From positions 1,078,785 to 1,142,784 of the forward strand of contig NW_022985438.1 in the NCBI RefSeq assembly GCF_010093595.1: a DNA stretch of 64,000 nucleotides, written 5' to 3'. Of the stretch, positions 42,515 through 54,475 are shown one piece after another. The DNA is from Mytilinidion resinicola (Eukaryota; Ascomycota; Dothideomycetes; Mytilinidiales; Mytilinidiaceae). Position 1 is the stretch's first letter. Each line of letters begins with the position of its first letter. The translations under genes were made by a program, and so were the position numbers. The notes beneath the pieces were generated by a model, which was not told the DNA's origin, ran no database searches, and saw only the letters and a program-made list of their open reading frames with translations.

Positions 42515-43076
42515 ATAACAACGAATGGCACTGCAAGAGCATTAGGGGGTGTTGATATACCGACTTTCCCATATGCAGGTCTCATGCCGGCATCATGTGC
42601 GAGGAGGGCAGTTCTGGCTATATATCTACCACGTTTCCAATATAGATGGCACCCTACATACGCAACCAGCGCCCACAAGTGGACGATATGCACCCACCGT
42701 GCTACCAGCAGCACGATCCTGCCACGCCGGGCTGCGATGCATGTCTCTCTCCAAAGCACAGTGTCTGCAGCCTGTGCGAGAGGATAACGACTACGGCGTC
42801 TCGTCAGCAGTTTCACAGGCGTAGCTAGGCAGTATTTGCACGACGGCGCCACGGTACCTTATATACAGACAACAGCCAGCTCTACGACTGCCCCTCTCTC
42901 AGTGTCAAGTCGAACTAGGGCAGCCGGTGGCACCCCGTCGGCGACTTACTGGCCGTGAGCATGGCCGCCGGGGTAGCACAGGCGGGGGCTCAGTGGGGAT
43001 TTTCAGTGAACAACGCATCCCTCACGCGCATCTACCAGACAGCTTCTACCACCATGCACCGCGCGCATTGACTTGC
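42515..43076. other. Intergenic region
   Basis: No gene supported. Frames on both strands are open because the region is GC-rich; an upstream in-frame GTG at 42927 could extend the next gene but no ATG supports it. Confidence 0.4.
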
Positions 43077-44600
43077 ATGACACCCAACACAATGCCCCAG
43101 GACGACCACAGCGAGTCTCAATATGCCCCGGCCCCCTTAGCCATCGCGAGCGGTGCTGCTCACCACGCCCCGCCCGCGAGCACCCACGGCCACCATGGCC
43201 TCGCAGACTCAAACACCTCGAACACTCTGCCGCCCGCCCTCACACCAGTGACGACCGACCGCCAGTCCGTCTCGCTGGGCGTGCTCTCGAGCTTCTGGGG
43301 CGACAACAGCGGCTCTAGTGCAACAGCAGACGGCAGTAGCACGCTCCGACATCCTCACGATTCAACTATCACGACACCCAATCCAGCCTCGACCGCCCCT
43401 CCACCCTCCCTCTCCGACCACTCGAACCCCCTCCACGTCTCCGCCGCCCTTCGCGCCCTCAGCACCGGCGCGTTCCGGGCCCGCGCACCCGCCAAATCAA
43501 CCTCAACCCGCACCTCGCTCTCCTCGCAGCCCGTCGTCGTCCGCACCTACTCTGGCTCCCGCCGCGGCGGCGGCTCAGGCGTCAATTCGCCCCGCCTCCT
43601 CCCTGAATCGCACACCATGAACGGCAGGAGTCCGCTGGGCGCGGCTAACGTGGATACACTGCCCCCCGTGGACGAGTTTTCGTTCGGGGGCATACTACGC
43701 GCCGTGGACCCCGAGATCCGCGACGCGATCGACGCAATTGCAGAGATATGTGCGCGGAGCAGGCTGAGTCTGGCAGACGAGTACGACGCCCATCTACCGC
43801 CCACCGGGGAGATCACGACGGGGACTGGTTTGGGCGTGGCGGTGGGGTTGGTGGGGCGACGACAGAAACACGAGCATGGGAATGCGTTTGGGCGGTTTGC
43901 GGGGTGGGGCGACAACACGTTGACGGCTGTACCCGAGGCGAGCAGTAGCAGCGAGCGGCTGGCGGGGGAGAGTCGGGCCAGCACCACGGCGGGGAGTGTG
44001 GGAAAGAAGTCTGCGTACGGGAGCTTGAAGAGCGTGATAGGTGGGAGCAAGCGGAAGAGGGGGGATGTGCCGGCCTTCCACGGCGACGAAAACGCGTCTA
44101 GGAAGGGAGATACCGCTGCGGTGGAGCCGTCGTCGTCATCGACGGCGAAGACGCCAGGGTCGCAGTGGGCTGTTAACACGGACGCGACGCCGCATCCCTC
44201 CATCACGCTTGTCACCACACCGACCGCGTCGAAGCAGCTGTCTTTTGACTTCCCTGCTTCGCTCGAGGAGCCGGGAAAGGCGTACTCCAACTCCAACTCT
44301 GTCCTCCATGACCCTGCCATGGCGTTCAAACCTATCTTCACGCCGACGCCTGCCCACAGACGACACACCTCTCTCACATCCTTCCCCCACCCGGCCAGGA
44401 ACCGCTCTACGACTCTCTCATCTCTCGCCTCCTGGATCCCCTGGAATCGCACTGTTGCAGAACGGCCCAGCACCTCTTCCTCCGCAACCCTCGACGCCGC
44501 GACGAAAGCAGAGTTGACGCTGAAAGACCTACTACGAGCTTCTTCGGGGATAGAAGGCAGACCAAAAGGAAAAGGCCGGGAGATCATTGCGGCCGCATGA
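43077..44600 (+). CDS. Hypothetical Ser/Thr/Pro-rich disordered protein
   Basis: From the first in-frame ATG (43077), 507 aa without introns. Nearly all disordered, rich in Ser, Thr, Pro, Ala. Two stretches look conserved: DEFSFGGILRAVDPEIRDAI followed by DAIAEICARSRLSLADEYDA (about residues 200-240) is an amphipathic helical patch, and SLASWIPWNRTV near the end. Basic segments SKRKRGD and GRRQKHEHG are possible nuclear signals. I do not recognise a domain; it may be a fungus-specific protein. The opposite strand also has a long frame, but its composition is less protein-like. Confidence 0.65.
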   Translation: MTPNTMPQDDHSESQYAPAPLAIASGAAHHAPPASTHGHHGLADSNTSNTLPPALTPVTTDRQSVSLGVLSSFWGDNSGSSATADGSSTLRHPHDSTITTPNPASTAPPPSLSDHSNPLHVSAALRALSTGAFRARAPAKSTSTRTSLSSQPVVVRTYSGSRRGGGSGVNSPRLLPESHTMNGRSPLGAANVDTLPPVDEFSFGGILRAVDPEIRDAIDAIAEICARSRLSLADEYDAHLPPTGEITTGTGLGVAVGLVGRRQKHEHGNAFGRFAGWGDNTLTAVPEASSSSERLAGESRASTTAGSVGKKSAYGSLKSVIGGSKRKRGDVPAFHGDENASRKGDTAAVEPSSSSTAKTPGSQWAVNTDATPHPSITLVTTPTASKQLSFDFPASLEEPGKAYSNSNSVLHDPAMAFKPIFTPTPAHRRHTSLTSFPHPARNRSTTLSSLASWIPWNRTVAERPSTSSSATLDAATKAELTLKDLLRASSGIEGRPKGKGREIIAAA

Positions 44601-45041
44601 TCCACTACTTCAGCAGGAGGCGTTCCGATATATCACGATTAGCGATTTTCTTTCGTGTATTGCACAGGAAAAACGGCTGAGGCGCGTATAAATCGACAGT
44701 TTCAAGAGCCTATGTCTCTAAACCGGGAAGGATATCTTAAGGAATGGGTAATGACACAACACGGCGGCGATGGGACCTGGCATCAAATAACGGCCGATAA
44801 CGACATCACGAGTACAAAATGTATCGAGGTAAGCTATATTATGTTTGCGATAATCAAATAGGCCTGCGAGCTGGGCTCGAAGTGGCTTCTAACGCGTAAC
44901 TTCCATCACTCACTACGCTTCCATGTTGATTGGTTGATATCATGTCATTTCTATCAGGTAGAATAACCCCCATTCCCAGATCTACTGACACTAAAGCCAA
45001 TCCAACCCCCCCAAATCCATCATGCAACTCCCTCCCATCCC
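44601..45041. other. Convergent intergenic region
   Basis: The region where the disordered gene and the Nudix gene converge. No gene. Confidence 0.4.
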
Positions 45042-46294
45042 CTACAACTTCCCCCCTCCCCCCCTCCCCCCCACCACCACCTCCTCTCGCCTCACCACCT
45101 CCACCTCCCGCGGCCCTTCCCTCGCAAATCTTGCCACAACCACCCACCCCTTCACCCCCCTCCTGCCCTTGCCCTGGCGCTCCACCTCCGGCCCCGCCCA
45201 CTCCAGCCCCAGCACCGTCGCGCCCTGCCCCACATCCCCATACCCGGGCAGCCCCACTACGGGCCGCGGGCTGATGGCCGCGTCCGCCCAGCTCGCCTCG
45301 CGCTCGCCGTCGTACACGGCCGGCTCGTTTAGAAACTTGAGGAGCGCGTCGCGCTCGGCTTGCAGCGCGGCGGGCGGCGGCAGCGGCGACGTGGGCGACG
45401 TGCTGCTGCGCGCGAGGTAGGGCGCGAGGAGGTGCAGCAGGAAGAATTGGGGCGGGAAGAGCAGGATGCGCGCGGCGCGGGCGAGGGCGAGCCATTTGGC
45501 AGCGGGCAGGAAGCGCGCGGCTGTGTGCTCGATGCCGCCGTCGGGGGTGGGGGTGGGGATGATGATTTCGTCGGGGTCGAGGGTTGTTGAGATGGGAGAG
45601 GCCGGGGAGGAGGGGGGTAAGGGGGAGGATGAGGAGGAGGAGGGCGAGGTGGGGAGGGGGAGGAAGTAGAGGTACATTTGGGTGGTGAAGCGTTTGGGGA
45701 CGTTGGCGGGGGTGATCCAGCGGGTTAGGGGGATGAGGGCGTCTGTGGGGGTAAGTTATGGGGGTTTGGAGACGGGAGGGGGGACGGGGATGAGAGAAGG
45801 GTTTGTACCTGTATCAGCGACTGCTCCGACTTTTCCTAACCAGTCTAGGAACATGATTTTGCCGGAGTGTACGGCTTTTCTCCCCTCTTCCCGCTCCTGG
45901 TCGCCGATTTCGGTGAATAACCGCCCCGTCGTCTTGTTCTTCGCGAGGAGGATCCCACTCTCTTCAAACGTCTCTCGTATCGCCGCAAGCCTGTACGCTT
46001 TCCCGTCTTCGTGTCGCGCCAACGAGTCCACGGCGGGTATCTCTCCGTCATGCTCCGCGGACAGGGCGCCGCCGGGGAAGACGTGTGCGGATGCGAAGGA
46101 GGACGACGTTCTAACGCGGTGGAGGAGGAGGATCTGGTTGGAAGGGGAGACGAGTAAGACGCTGTGTAGAACTCAATGTCAGAAGAATGAACTTTTACGT
46201 CGGAATTGGGGGGTGCCTACCTCGAACTGGGGATGGGAGGTCGCGGCACTTTGGGCGGATTCTTCAGCGGCTGGTGGTCTTCTGGGCGGCTCAT
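45042..46294 (-). CDS. Nudix hydrolase (NUDT19-like)
   Basis: Three exons on the minus strand, 46294-46221, 46161-45809 and 45742-45042, give 375 aa; introns are 59 and 66 nt. The first two exons hold the Nudix fold: VLLVSPSNQILLLHRV, AHVFPGG, and the Nudix box ending RETFEESGIL, whose glutamates bind Mg2+ for cleaving nucleoside-diphosphate-linked or CoA-type substrates. The long insert between GG and the box matches the NUDT7/NUDT19 type, often acting on CoA esters in peroxisomes or mitochondria. Exon 3 carries a Pro/Ser-rich loop and a helical C-terminal part. An in-frame extension of 67 codons lies upstream of the chosen ATG, but 46294 is preferred because homologues start close to the fold. 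Substrate unknown. Confidence 0.85.
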
Positions 46295-47056
46295 GGCTCT
46301 GTGATATGTGTGGAATCTCCTAAGTCTATAATTCTTAAATGCGACAACTCCGCGTGTATATGGTGGAAGATGTGAAGGGTGGTTGCGGACTTCGAATGGG
46401 CACAATCGCAAAGGTATGGGCTTGGATGTAACTGGAAATCTGGGGCGGCCAATGGAGGTATGGAGAAGAGTCTGGGGAAGAGTGCGCGCTGACATAGTAG
46501 TCAGCTGGCGGCGACGGGTCTATCAGCTGTGGGTGGCACATTTCGGTGGTGGTGGTTGAGGTGAGCGACGCGGGGAGGTTGAGATGCCGAGGTCGCTTTT
46601 CGATGGATGACAAGTCCCGGGATAGTCGACTCGAGGCAAGCTTTGGACGGAAAACGTAACTTAATTGGATCAAGGGTTGATTACAAGATTAATGTGACTG
46701 GTGTCCACCCAAGGCGTACCAGGGTACCTATCATAAGCTGTGAGTTTTGAGTTATAGACGTGTTCCGTAGAGCAGATGCGGTCTGGTTAAGATCCTCGTC
46801 GAATGAAACAATCACAGCGCCCTCTCCCTCTCAAGAAGCGATCATACGCTATATAAGCAGTATCTCTCGCACATTCAAAGGTACTAACTTACAGCATATG
46901 TACAATTCCATAGCTTGCCCGCAAAACCCCATCTCCCTTCCACACAGACTCCCCCAAAACCCACCATCCCCAATCCCCCCTAGCGCCTCCCCCAATCCCA
47001 AACTTCTCTCACCTCCAACCCACCACCAACCACCATCCACCCCGTCACGCACCCCA
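46295..47056. promoter_or_regulatory. Divergent promoter region: Nudix gene and mL57 gene
   Basis: The two genes diverge here with 762 bp between starts. The plus-side leader is extremely C-rich (about 46920-47056). No other gene recognised. Confidence 0.4.
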
Positions 47057-48027
47057 ATGGCCTCCAAACGCCCCATATGCGCCCTCGCGCGCCTCACCCC
47101 CTCCCGCCCCTCCCTCCCCCCCATCCTCTCAACCCCCCAAACCTCCCCCTTCACCACCACCCCCCCGGCGCCCCTCGCGCACCACGACACGACCGCCTCC
47201 CCGCGCCCGCGCTGGCAGCAAACGCCCTCGCGCATGGCCGCGCCCTTCCGCACGCGGCCCAAGCCCGACGGGCCGGCGTACGTCGTCAACAGCGACCCGC
47301 GGCGGCTCGACGCCGTGTACGCCAAGCTGCTGGGCGAAGCCGCACCGCTGAGCGACGAGGTCAAGTGGCTGGCCGTCACGCATAAGAGCTTTGATCACGG
47401 GCGGCGCGGGTTCAATGATCGGTTGGCGGTGCTGGGTATGTGTGTTGCTTTTCTGTGCCTTTTTTTGTTTTGGAGTGGGGGGGAAAGGTGTGGTTGCGTA
47501 TGTTCCAGGGGGATTGGGATTTGGGAGTTTGGTGTTATGATGGATGCTGATTATATGAGTGTACAGGTCGTCGAGTGATATCCCTCCAAACCTCCCTTGC
47601 GCTGCTCAACTCGACCCCGAGTTCTACCCCAGCGGCGCCGGATGCCTACAACCGCGTCCCCGTGGCGCACCCGGCGCTCGCGGGTCTTGGGGGGTTGACG
47701 GCGGAGACGAAGGCGGAGGTGCTGAGCAAGGCGCGCTTGGCGGGGCTGGCGGAGCGGTATGGGCTGGATAAGGTGACGCGGTGGAAGCCGAAGAAGGTGT
47801 GTTTTTCCCCTGGCATCCCTTTCAAATTTTTCTGTGCTATGGGTCAGAGAATGCCGGATGAAGGCTAACGGTGATCGTGTTAGACGGATAATCTCCACGG
47901 CTCTGGTATCGAAGTTGTGATTACGACGAGTCTGTATGCGATTGTGGGCGCGGTGGCGCTGGAGAAGGGGGGCCATGTGGCGGAGCGGGTTGTGAGGGAG
48001 AAAATCTTGACGCCGTTGGGGCTATGA
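47057..48027 (+). CDS. MRPL15: Mitochondrial large-ribosomal-subunit protein mL57 (MRPL15-like, RNase III fold)
   Basis: Three exons, 47057-47435, 47567-47796 and 47884-48027, give 250 aa. The N-terminus is rich in Arg, Ser, Thr, Pro with no acidic residues for about 40 positions (ASKRPICALARLTPSRPS...), fitting a mitochondrial presequence. The body has an RNase-III-like fold: WLAVTHKSFDHGRRGFNDRLAVLGRRVI, then VVITTSLYAIVGAVALEKGG. The usual RNase III catalytic motif (NERLEFLGD) is replaced by NDRLAVLG, so it should be structural, as for mL57 of the fungal mitoribosome. Introns are 131 and 87 nt, longer than elsewhere in the window. Identification rests on the motif and length. Confidence 0.85.
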
Positions 48028-48562
48028 GGAAGGATAGCGGTAGTGGAAAATAGAGGGCGTAAACGGGGGGTAATGCTGTAAAACAGAGGTGTACCATATC
48101 AAAACAGAGGGTAAAAGGGTAAAAGAAGCAGCAAGAGCGTGTCCACGGGCAGAGTCGTGGCACAGGCGTGTAGGCTGATAGAATTTCTTGTAAATATCAT
48201 AGACACGCAAGAAGATCACCCAACAAAGAGGTTGACTCTTCATCCGCAGCATAGACGAAACGCACGTTGAATGAGTGAATGTACTCGTCTTTATCGGGTC
48301 ATTCGTATGTATGTACATAGACGTACAAAAAACGCTACTGCATCCCATCCCCACCATCCACACCTCCATCCAGACCCTATACAAAAAATAATATCAATAA
48401 AACCACCCATATGCAAACCCTCTTGATCGTACCGAAAAATTGCCAAGGTATCATGCACACCGCAAAACGCCACTCTAATGAGATTCATCACTCATTCTTC
48501 TAATCTCTCTCAATTTTCCGCCTTACCCCCCTCCCCCTCTACTCCCGCACTCATGTCCGCTT
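48028..48562. other. Convergent intergenic region
   Basis: No gene between the stop of mL57 and the stop of the transporter. Repeated C-rich TCCATCC/CCACACCTCC text near 48350-48370. Nothing else. Confidence 0.4.
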
Positions 48563-50449
48563 TTAATGGCTATCCGTAGCCCCGTACCCATTCACCCCAT
48601 TCAGCGCCGCCCCCGGCATGAGCGTCTCGCGCGCGCCCTCGGCCTCCTCCTCGATGTTCTCGCGGTGGATCGTGTTGCTCTTCTTCCACACGAACCCGAC
48701 GAGCGTCACGCCGACCAGCAGCGCCAGGCCGAGCAGGATCACGTTGACGGGGATCGGGTTGTTGTTGAAGAGCTTGTGCGTCATGGCGTCGAGCGCCGAC
48801 TGGGAGAAGTTGAACAGCCCCGCCAGGCAGATGATCAGCCCGTAGACCTTGCCGAAGGTGGCGAAGCCGAAGACTTTGGCGGCGTAGTCGCTGGGTTGGG
48901 GGATTAGTGGGAGGTTTTGGTGGGGACGGGGGTAATGGGGGAAATGCTTACGAGACGGTGGTGTAGTATAAGGGACGGTAGACCACGAAGAGGCAGACGT
49001 TTGCGTAGGCGGCCCAGGTTTGAGGGATCACGCCGAGGACGCCGATGGTGGTGGCGATGGCGACGAGGACGCCGAGGCAGAAGGGGGTGCTGGTGTTGTC
49101 GAGGATCAGGCCGATGAAAGGGACGGAGATGACGCCGCCGAAAGGGAGGGCGAAGTCGAAGAAGTTGTTGATTTCGACAGCGCTTTGGTAGGAACCCAAA
49201 AGGTACTCGTATTGCGGGCGAATGGTGGCGACGAAGTAGTTGATGCGGGTCATTTGGATGACCGTGAATAGGGTGATAAGAATAAACCACGGGCTCTTGA
49301 TCTGCTCAGTTGCGGTACGGCCGTGTAAAGCGCCCCAGACCCCGGACACGTTCTTCTTCTTCTCTTCGTTCTTAGTCTGCTCATTCGCGTCTGCGCTTCC
49401 TAGGAGCTCGGTAATTTCGCTAACGATACTTTCGCGGTGGACGCGGCGGGCCTCGCGGAGGCGTTGGACTTCTGCGGGGTTGTTGATTTGGCTATCGGAT
49501 GCGTGGTCGTCGAAGCTTGTGTCTTCTTCGGCTTGCGTGACAAGCTCTCCGACGGTCTTGTAGGAATTTGACGGCATGACAAATAATTGGACAACAAGGA
49601 TGAATACGGGTACCACCAGGTAAGCCAGGAAAAACTTTTCGGGCCAGAATGTGCCTCCGCTGGCTGTGTAGATTAGTCTATAGAACAAGAATATAGCACT
49701 GGACGTGTCGAACGCGCCAGTGAGAAGAGCGAGGATAAGACCAGAATATTGCGGGAAGGTGTTGCTTAATTGGAACGAAGATATGAAGATAAAAGGGCCT
49801 CCGAGGGCCAGGAAGAGGTAGCCGGGGATATATCCATCAAAAGGTAGCTGCCAGGCGAAGGCGAAGAACAGACAGCCGATGGCGACGAAGAGTGAGCCGA
49901 CAATGCCGCAAACGCGGGGACCATAGCGGTCGAGGACTGTGCCAACGGGAAGGGCGACGACGTTAGTGGAGACTGCGGCTACGGTGAACATAAAGTTGAG
50001 CCTGTGGGGGGGGACGCTTTGGTCAGTATTTCTTCCCTTTCTCCCAATGGCAGACAAACTGACCGGATCTCCTGCTCGAAGCACACACGTACGCCCTCCT
50101 CTAGTTCTTCTTTGGTACAGTATCCCCGATATACCTCTTCCTTAATCAGTACGGGCTTGATGGCGGCGTATCCGAAGACTATTCCGGCGGCGAGAAGGCA
50201 GTAGATAACGGCGAAGAAGACCTGGACTGTTCGGCGTCAGTGAAGGGCAATGGAGAACACGGCGAGCCACTCACATATCCTCTTGGTCTTGGGCACCTCG
50301 AAGGCACCCACTGGCTCCTCCTGGGCAGCTTCCGGTACCCAGGAGCCCACAGGATTGAAGCTCATCTTGCGCTGGCGGCCATTGGGGCTCTGCTCGCGAC
50401 TCCACGGCTCATATTCTTCCATAGCGCTGACGCGCTCAAATAGTGACAT
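48563..50449 (-). CDS. FMP42: Major-facilitator transporter, Fmp42/SLC43-like
   Basis: Four exons on the minus strand, 50449-50275, 50226-50064, 50001-48952 and 48890-48563, give 571 aa. After a ~58-residue cytoplasmic start there are about twelve hydrophobic segments in two blocks of six, with a long charged loop between (about residues 255-325, SFDDHASDSQINNP...KKKNVSG). LPVGTVLDRYGPRVCGIVGS is the MFS loop 2-3 signature. The overall pattern fits fungal Fmp42 and the animal SLC43/LAT3-like family; these move amino acids or related compounds, but the substrate here is not predictable. The tail (EEEAEGARETLMPG) is acidic. Introns are 48, 62 and 61 nt. Confidence 0.86.
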
Positions 50450-52164
50450 AGCTGTAGCGACCCCGCAGAAGGTTATCTATGTTCGGAGGCAGGTGGTAGC
50501 GGTGGCGGGCTGCAGTCGGCGCGGTAGAAGTAGCACGGAAGAGCTCTTCGATGGGGTGCGACAGCGAATGGGTGACGCAGGCGAGCTTCCCCGGATTTTT
50601 GGCTCCGGCGGACACGTGCAGCGCGAAAACGGGTGGGAGAGGGGTAGGGCTAGTTCGTGATGGGGACGATGCAGATGCGAGGAGCACGCTCTGCAACACC
50701 AATGGCAGCCAGCGACGATGCTGGGCGCTGCTCTATATACTCTGCGAATGCTCGAGGGCGGGGGAGCATGATAGCCGCAAGGTTGCTATCAGAGCTGTCT
50801 GACTCGTGACGCCCGAGCGGCCAATCAAGGCCTGCAGCGGCTCAAAGGCGATGGAGCTTGGGGCTGGCAGATTTTTCGATGCTTTTTCGCCCTGCAGCGA
50901 GCCGATACGTTCGCAGCACGCCGATGCACGACGGCAGCCAGACATTCACCCTCCAGCATATGCAGCCTAGTATGTGAAAATTCAGCTGATATTAGACTAG
51001 GGCCCCAGCAACTGTTGGCCATGTACGGCATTCCGGCATTGTGGACTGCAACTGCAGGAGGGACCGTCAAACTCCTCCGACTCGCTCATGTATGAAGCAC
51101 GAATGACAAGAGCTTCAGCGACCACGTAGCGGGGGAAGAGTATATCATTTGAGCCTACGATTCATCCAAATCCTCGCCTGTTGTTTAGTCACGGATGGTA
51201 GGTGGATATGACAGCAATATGCGCATCCTGGAGTCCAAGATGCGTGCAGCTTCTGTCTCGTCCATCGGCGCACTTGATGGTGTACTTACGGTTGAGAATC
51301 CCTTTGTGCGATTCTCGCCCCAGCTATATTGTTGACTAAGTACGAATATAGCCGGAAGAAAGGTAGGTGACTCTAGGTGTTAGGCATACCATACTGTCCA
51401 GCAAGCATTGCTTTATTCGCCTTCATTTGGAAAGTCTATCAACGGGTCCAGTGACCTGGCTGTTGGATGGAAGGAGGATAGAACTGCAAGCCCCATTTGA
51501 AGGCATGAAGTTGAATTGAGAGAGTAAGATAAAGAGACGCTAAATTCGAATCATTTCGGTCTCCTCCGGTAGACTAGCTCTACAGTATTTCATGAGATGG
51601 AAAATTAAATGCCATGTGCTCACTCTCAGTGAAAAGGTTCTGAGCCCGCTTTCTTTGCATTGGTGATTCGAGCAACTCTCAGAGTAATTCAAGTTTCCAA
51701 AGCTAAGCTTAATATTGTAGTGTGAAAAAATTGAGGAAGTTCAGTTCATGACGATAGTGACGATGTCAACTGGAGTGCTGTTCTTCTGATCACCGGCCTT
51801 AATACGACCTTCAGGACCACAATGCTGCATTTCCTAAGCCATCAATTGCTCATCCAATTAAACAAGCGCTTTTAGCGTCATATTGCTACGATTCACGGTT
51901 TTGTATCTCGCTTTGAATTCCTACATGATTTAGCGATACCTGCAGCTCCCAGGAACTTGGGCTTCCAGACTCGGGTTGCAGCAACCTAGGATCAGCAGCT
52001 CATACGGCTCACGATCACCTGCGTGCACAACACCCCAGGTATCCCTTACTCTCCCTTTCTCTTCTCTCCCTTTCTCTTCTCTCCCTTTCTCTTCCTTACG
52101 GAATTGTCAAGGGAACGACTAAGGGAGCGCCCTGAGGGGTAGTTCATCTCGTTACTCTATATAA
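50450..52164. other. Gene-free stretch
   Basis: No supported gene over 1.7 kb. It begins with the promoter of the transporter and contains AT-rich parts near 51500-51760. A 15-bp microsatellite lies at 52049-52093. Confidence 0.4.
52049..52093 (+). repeat. 15-bp tandem repeat, three units
   Basis: The unit CTCTCCCTTTCTCTT is repeated exactly three times. Polypyrimidine, about 70 bp before the broken reading frame that opens at 52165; a pyrimidine-rich promoter element is possible. Confidence 0.85.
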
Positions 52165-52886
52165 TCCGCCTTTACGGCATCTACAATAGAGCAGAGTTCA
52201 CATCAGGAGAACCAAGGTGATGAACCCCTTGAAGACCCTGACGAAGGTACCCTCGAAGCGCCCCCCAATCCGTTAGATGATCCCGCAGACTCTCTTCTTG
52301 AGGGCTCGATGCTGGAAGGAGATGGCCAGACCATACAACCCGATCATACCTGTTCAGAGGCATTTTCATCGGGAGCAGATTACCTAGACGCGCTCTCTCT
52401 CAGATATAGAGAAGGCTACAGTGTCTACGATTGGGACTACGAGCCTTGCGAGGCCTGTATCTGGGAAGCAAAGTCACTGGCTGAATCAGACACCAAGCCC
52501 GAAGCTTCTGCACTTCAGCTTGGGACCGGCGAAGCTCCTCCGGAGCCCTATTCCGGTTATGAGTCATGTCGTCTAGCTGTCGAAGCACATCAAGCCCTCG
52601 ATTCCTTCCGGTCACCTACCATGCCGCCGCCACCGCAGCCACGCCTGAGTGGACTACGAGAATCCGACGACAAGAGCCCGGATTACGCCTTCCAGTCGTC
52701 TCCGGCGTATACCTAGACGTGCCCTACGGGTATTCCCAAAGGGAAATACAAGACATCCGCAGAGGTCTCCAAGATGCTCAAGAACAAAGGGGGCTTTCTC
52801 GAGGCCTTGAAAAGGGGAGATCGGGACTTGGCGATACCCAAGAAGCAGGGTGCCGACGCGGAGTCCGATGGGCAGGAGAAGAAGTA
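52165..52886 (+). pseudogene. Broken reading frame of unknown family
   Basis: One frame runs from after a TAA at 52162 to TAG at 52884-52886, interrupted only by TAG at 52714-52716. The left part is acidic (EDPDEGTLEAPPNPLDDPAD; SVYDWDYEPCEACIWEAKSL). The right part is basic and helical (GKYKTSAEVSKMLKNKGGF, LEALKRGDRDLAIPKKQGAD). The two halves do not look random, so this is probably a decayed or spliced gene. The first ATG is at 52309; an acceptor-like CAATAG at 52185-52190 could instead mark an exon start. The stop could come from a C-to-T change. I cannot assign a function. Confidence 0.45.
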
Positions 52887-54475
52887 GGCGGCCATTTCTT
52901 GATCTAGCGTTCATGGAGATTGTAGTCAATCGAAGATACTCATGCAACCTTGAACTCTACAGTGGCATGTGACAATGCGATCGAAACGTGAGAAACCTTA
53001 CCTGGCCGTTGCCCTCCGGACACTACTGTTCGAAGTCCTTCCATAGGGCCATGATTCTTTGAAGACAATGTGATGTTCAGTACTGCATACCCTGGATCCG
53101 CTTATAGGTAGTAGGCCTGCCATTGGAATTATACACAGTAGTGTGCGGTACTATTAACAAGTGCTCTCCTGCGTGAACGAGGCTGTGATTCCACCACATT
53201 TCAACGCCGTCTGGGGCCCTTCAAGAGACCACCGAATTCTGCACCACATGTGAACATCACGCCGTCATAAATCAGACTCCGCTTGCCAATGGTGTTGGGA
53301 AGTCAGCGTGCTTTGACGAACCCACAGGCACGAAAAACCAATCATACCTTGGCGGAACTCGAGTGCGTGAAGGGCGCGCAAAGGGCCAGCGCATGTCAAA
53401 ACTGTCTATGCATTTCTAGATCTAATAATGCATCACAGCGCCTCGATAGGGCAATGAAGCTGCCACAAGCACATATTTCCACGGCTCCGCGTGACACTGA
53501 TGATGGGAAAAGTATGCACAGTGCTGTCCTCACGAAGAGCGGCATGGCACTGATGTTATGCTCATTACCTGATCACGCTCCCATGTTGTAATTATCATTT
53601 TTGTGGTAAGGAGTGCCCACGTAAGTTTGTATCTGTTTGCCTGGTTATCCGCTTGGTAGGTGGGCGTGATAGGGTGTCAATGGGGAGTCTCCCAACGTCG
53701 ATCGTAGACCTTGTTGCTGTCTAGGGAGTGAAGAAATGACCGATGCACCATGACTGACCAAAGAGCCTCTCTGAAGTTGGTGAGGCGTCGATCGTGAGAA
53801 CTCTCAGATGGTGACCGTTGACAGTGTTACGGTATTCGTCTTGAGACAGTGAAAAGCTCTCAGGATTGCCATTGGGAACAATCGCACTCGACAGTATGCA
53901 TCTTGGTGTTCTAGCCTTGCTTCTCGTTGGGCACGACGATGTGAGTGATAGCAGTTGAGCACGGGAGACTCGCAATTGAGTATTGCGCCTTTTGTTGGCT
54001 GACCATTTAGTCGGTCGTAGTACGTCCGTCGACCTCACGCTTCCCTTGACGGTACGCGTAAGCGCCGTGAGCATGAGCATTACGCACTCTTCGGCGGAGT
54101 GTGGGGAATAAACGCATACGCTGCGGCCACAAACCATTCATTTCGGCTGTCTCGGTAGTCGTGGTTATAGATGCGAACCCGGAGTGCGAAGCTCGCAGTT
54201 CGCAACTGCGAGTCCGGCCGTCCTCGCTTCGCACGTAGACCTCAAACTGCGGACGTAGGGATGAACGACGAATCGCCGAGCCCTATGCCTAGTGATCCAT
54301 GTACGGCGTGTCGTGTGTTGCATGAAGCCTCGCTGTCATTGTACGCAAGGCGGATTCGCATGGATGCATGTGCGACAGGTGCTTGAATCGATTAAGCTTG
54401 CGAGGGTCACATCCCAGCAGCCAGTGGAAGAGGTGGTGTTGAAAACAACGGCTTTTGCGATGCGATGTACCCGGT
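52887..54475. other. Gene-free stretch with a nested hairpin
   Basis: No supported gene over about 1.6 kb. It contains the nested palindrome at 54184-54234. The right end is the 3' flank of the Zn2Cys6 gene. Confidence 0.4.
54184..54234. repeat. Nested palindromic hairpin
   Basis: GTGCGAAG at 54184-54191 pairs with CTTCGCAC at 54227-54234. Between them CTCGCAGTT (54192-54200), a 3-nt loop, and AACTGCGAG (54204-54212) form a second hairpin. The layout is that of a cruciform or a palindromic transcription-factor site; unknown. Confidence 0.6.

Noticed and set aside
43547..44605. 352-codon minus-strand frame opposite the disordered protein
   Set aside because: GC-rich shadow; no domain and less coherent than the plus-strand frame.
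53283..54137. Short frames on both strands
   Set aside because: All under 140 codons, random composition and no splice-consistent extension.
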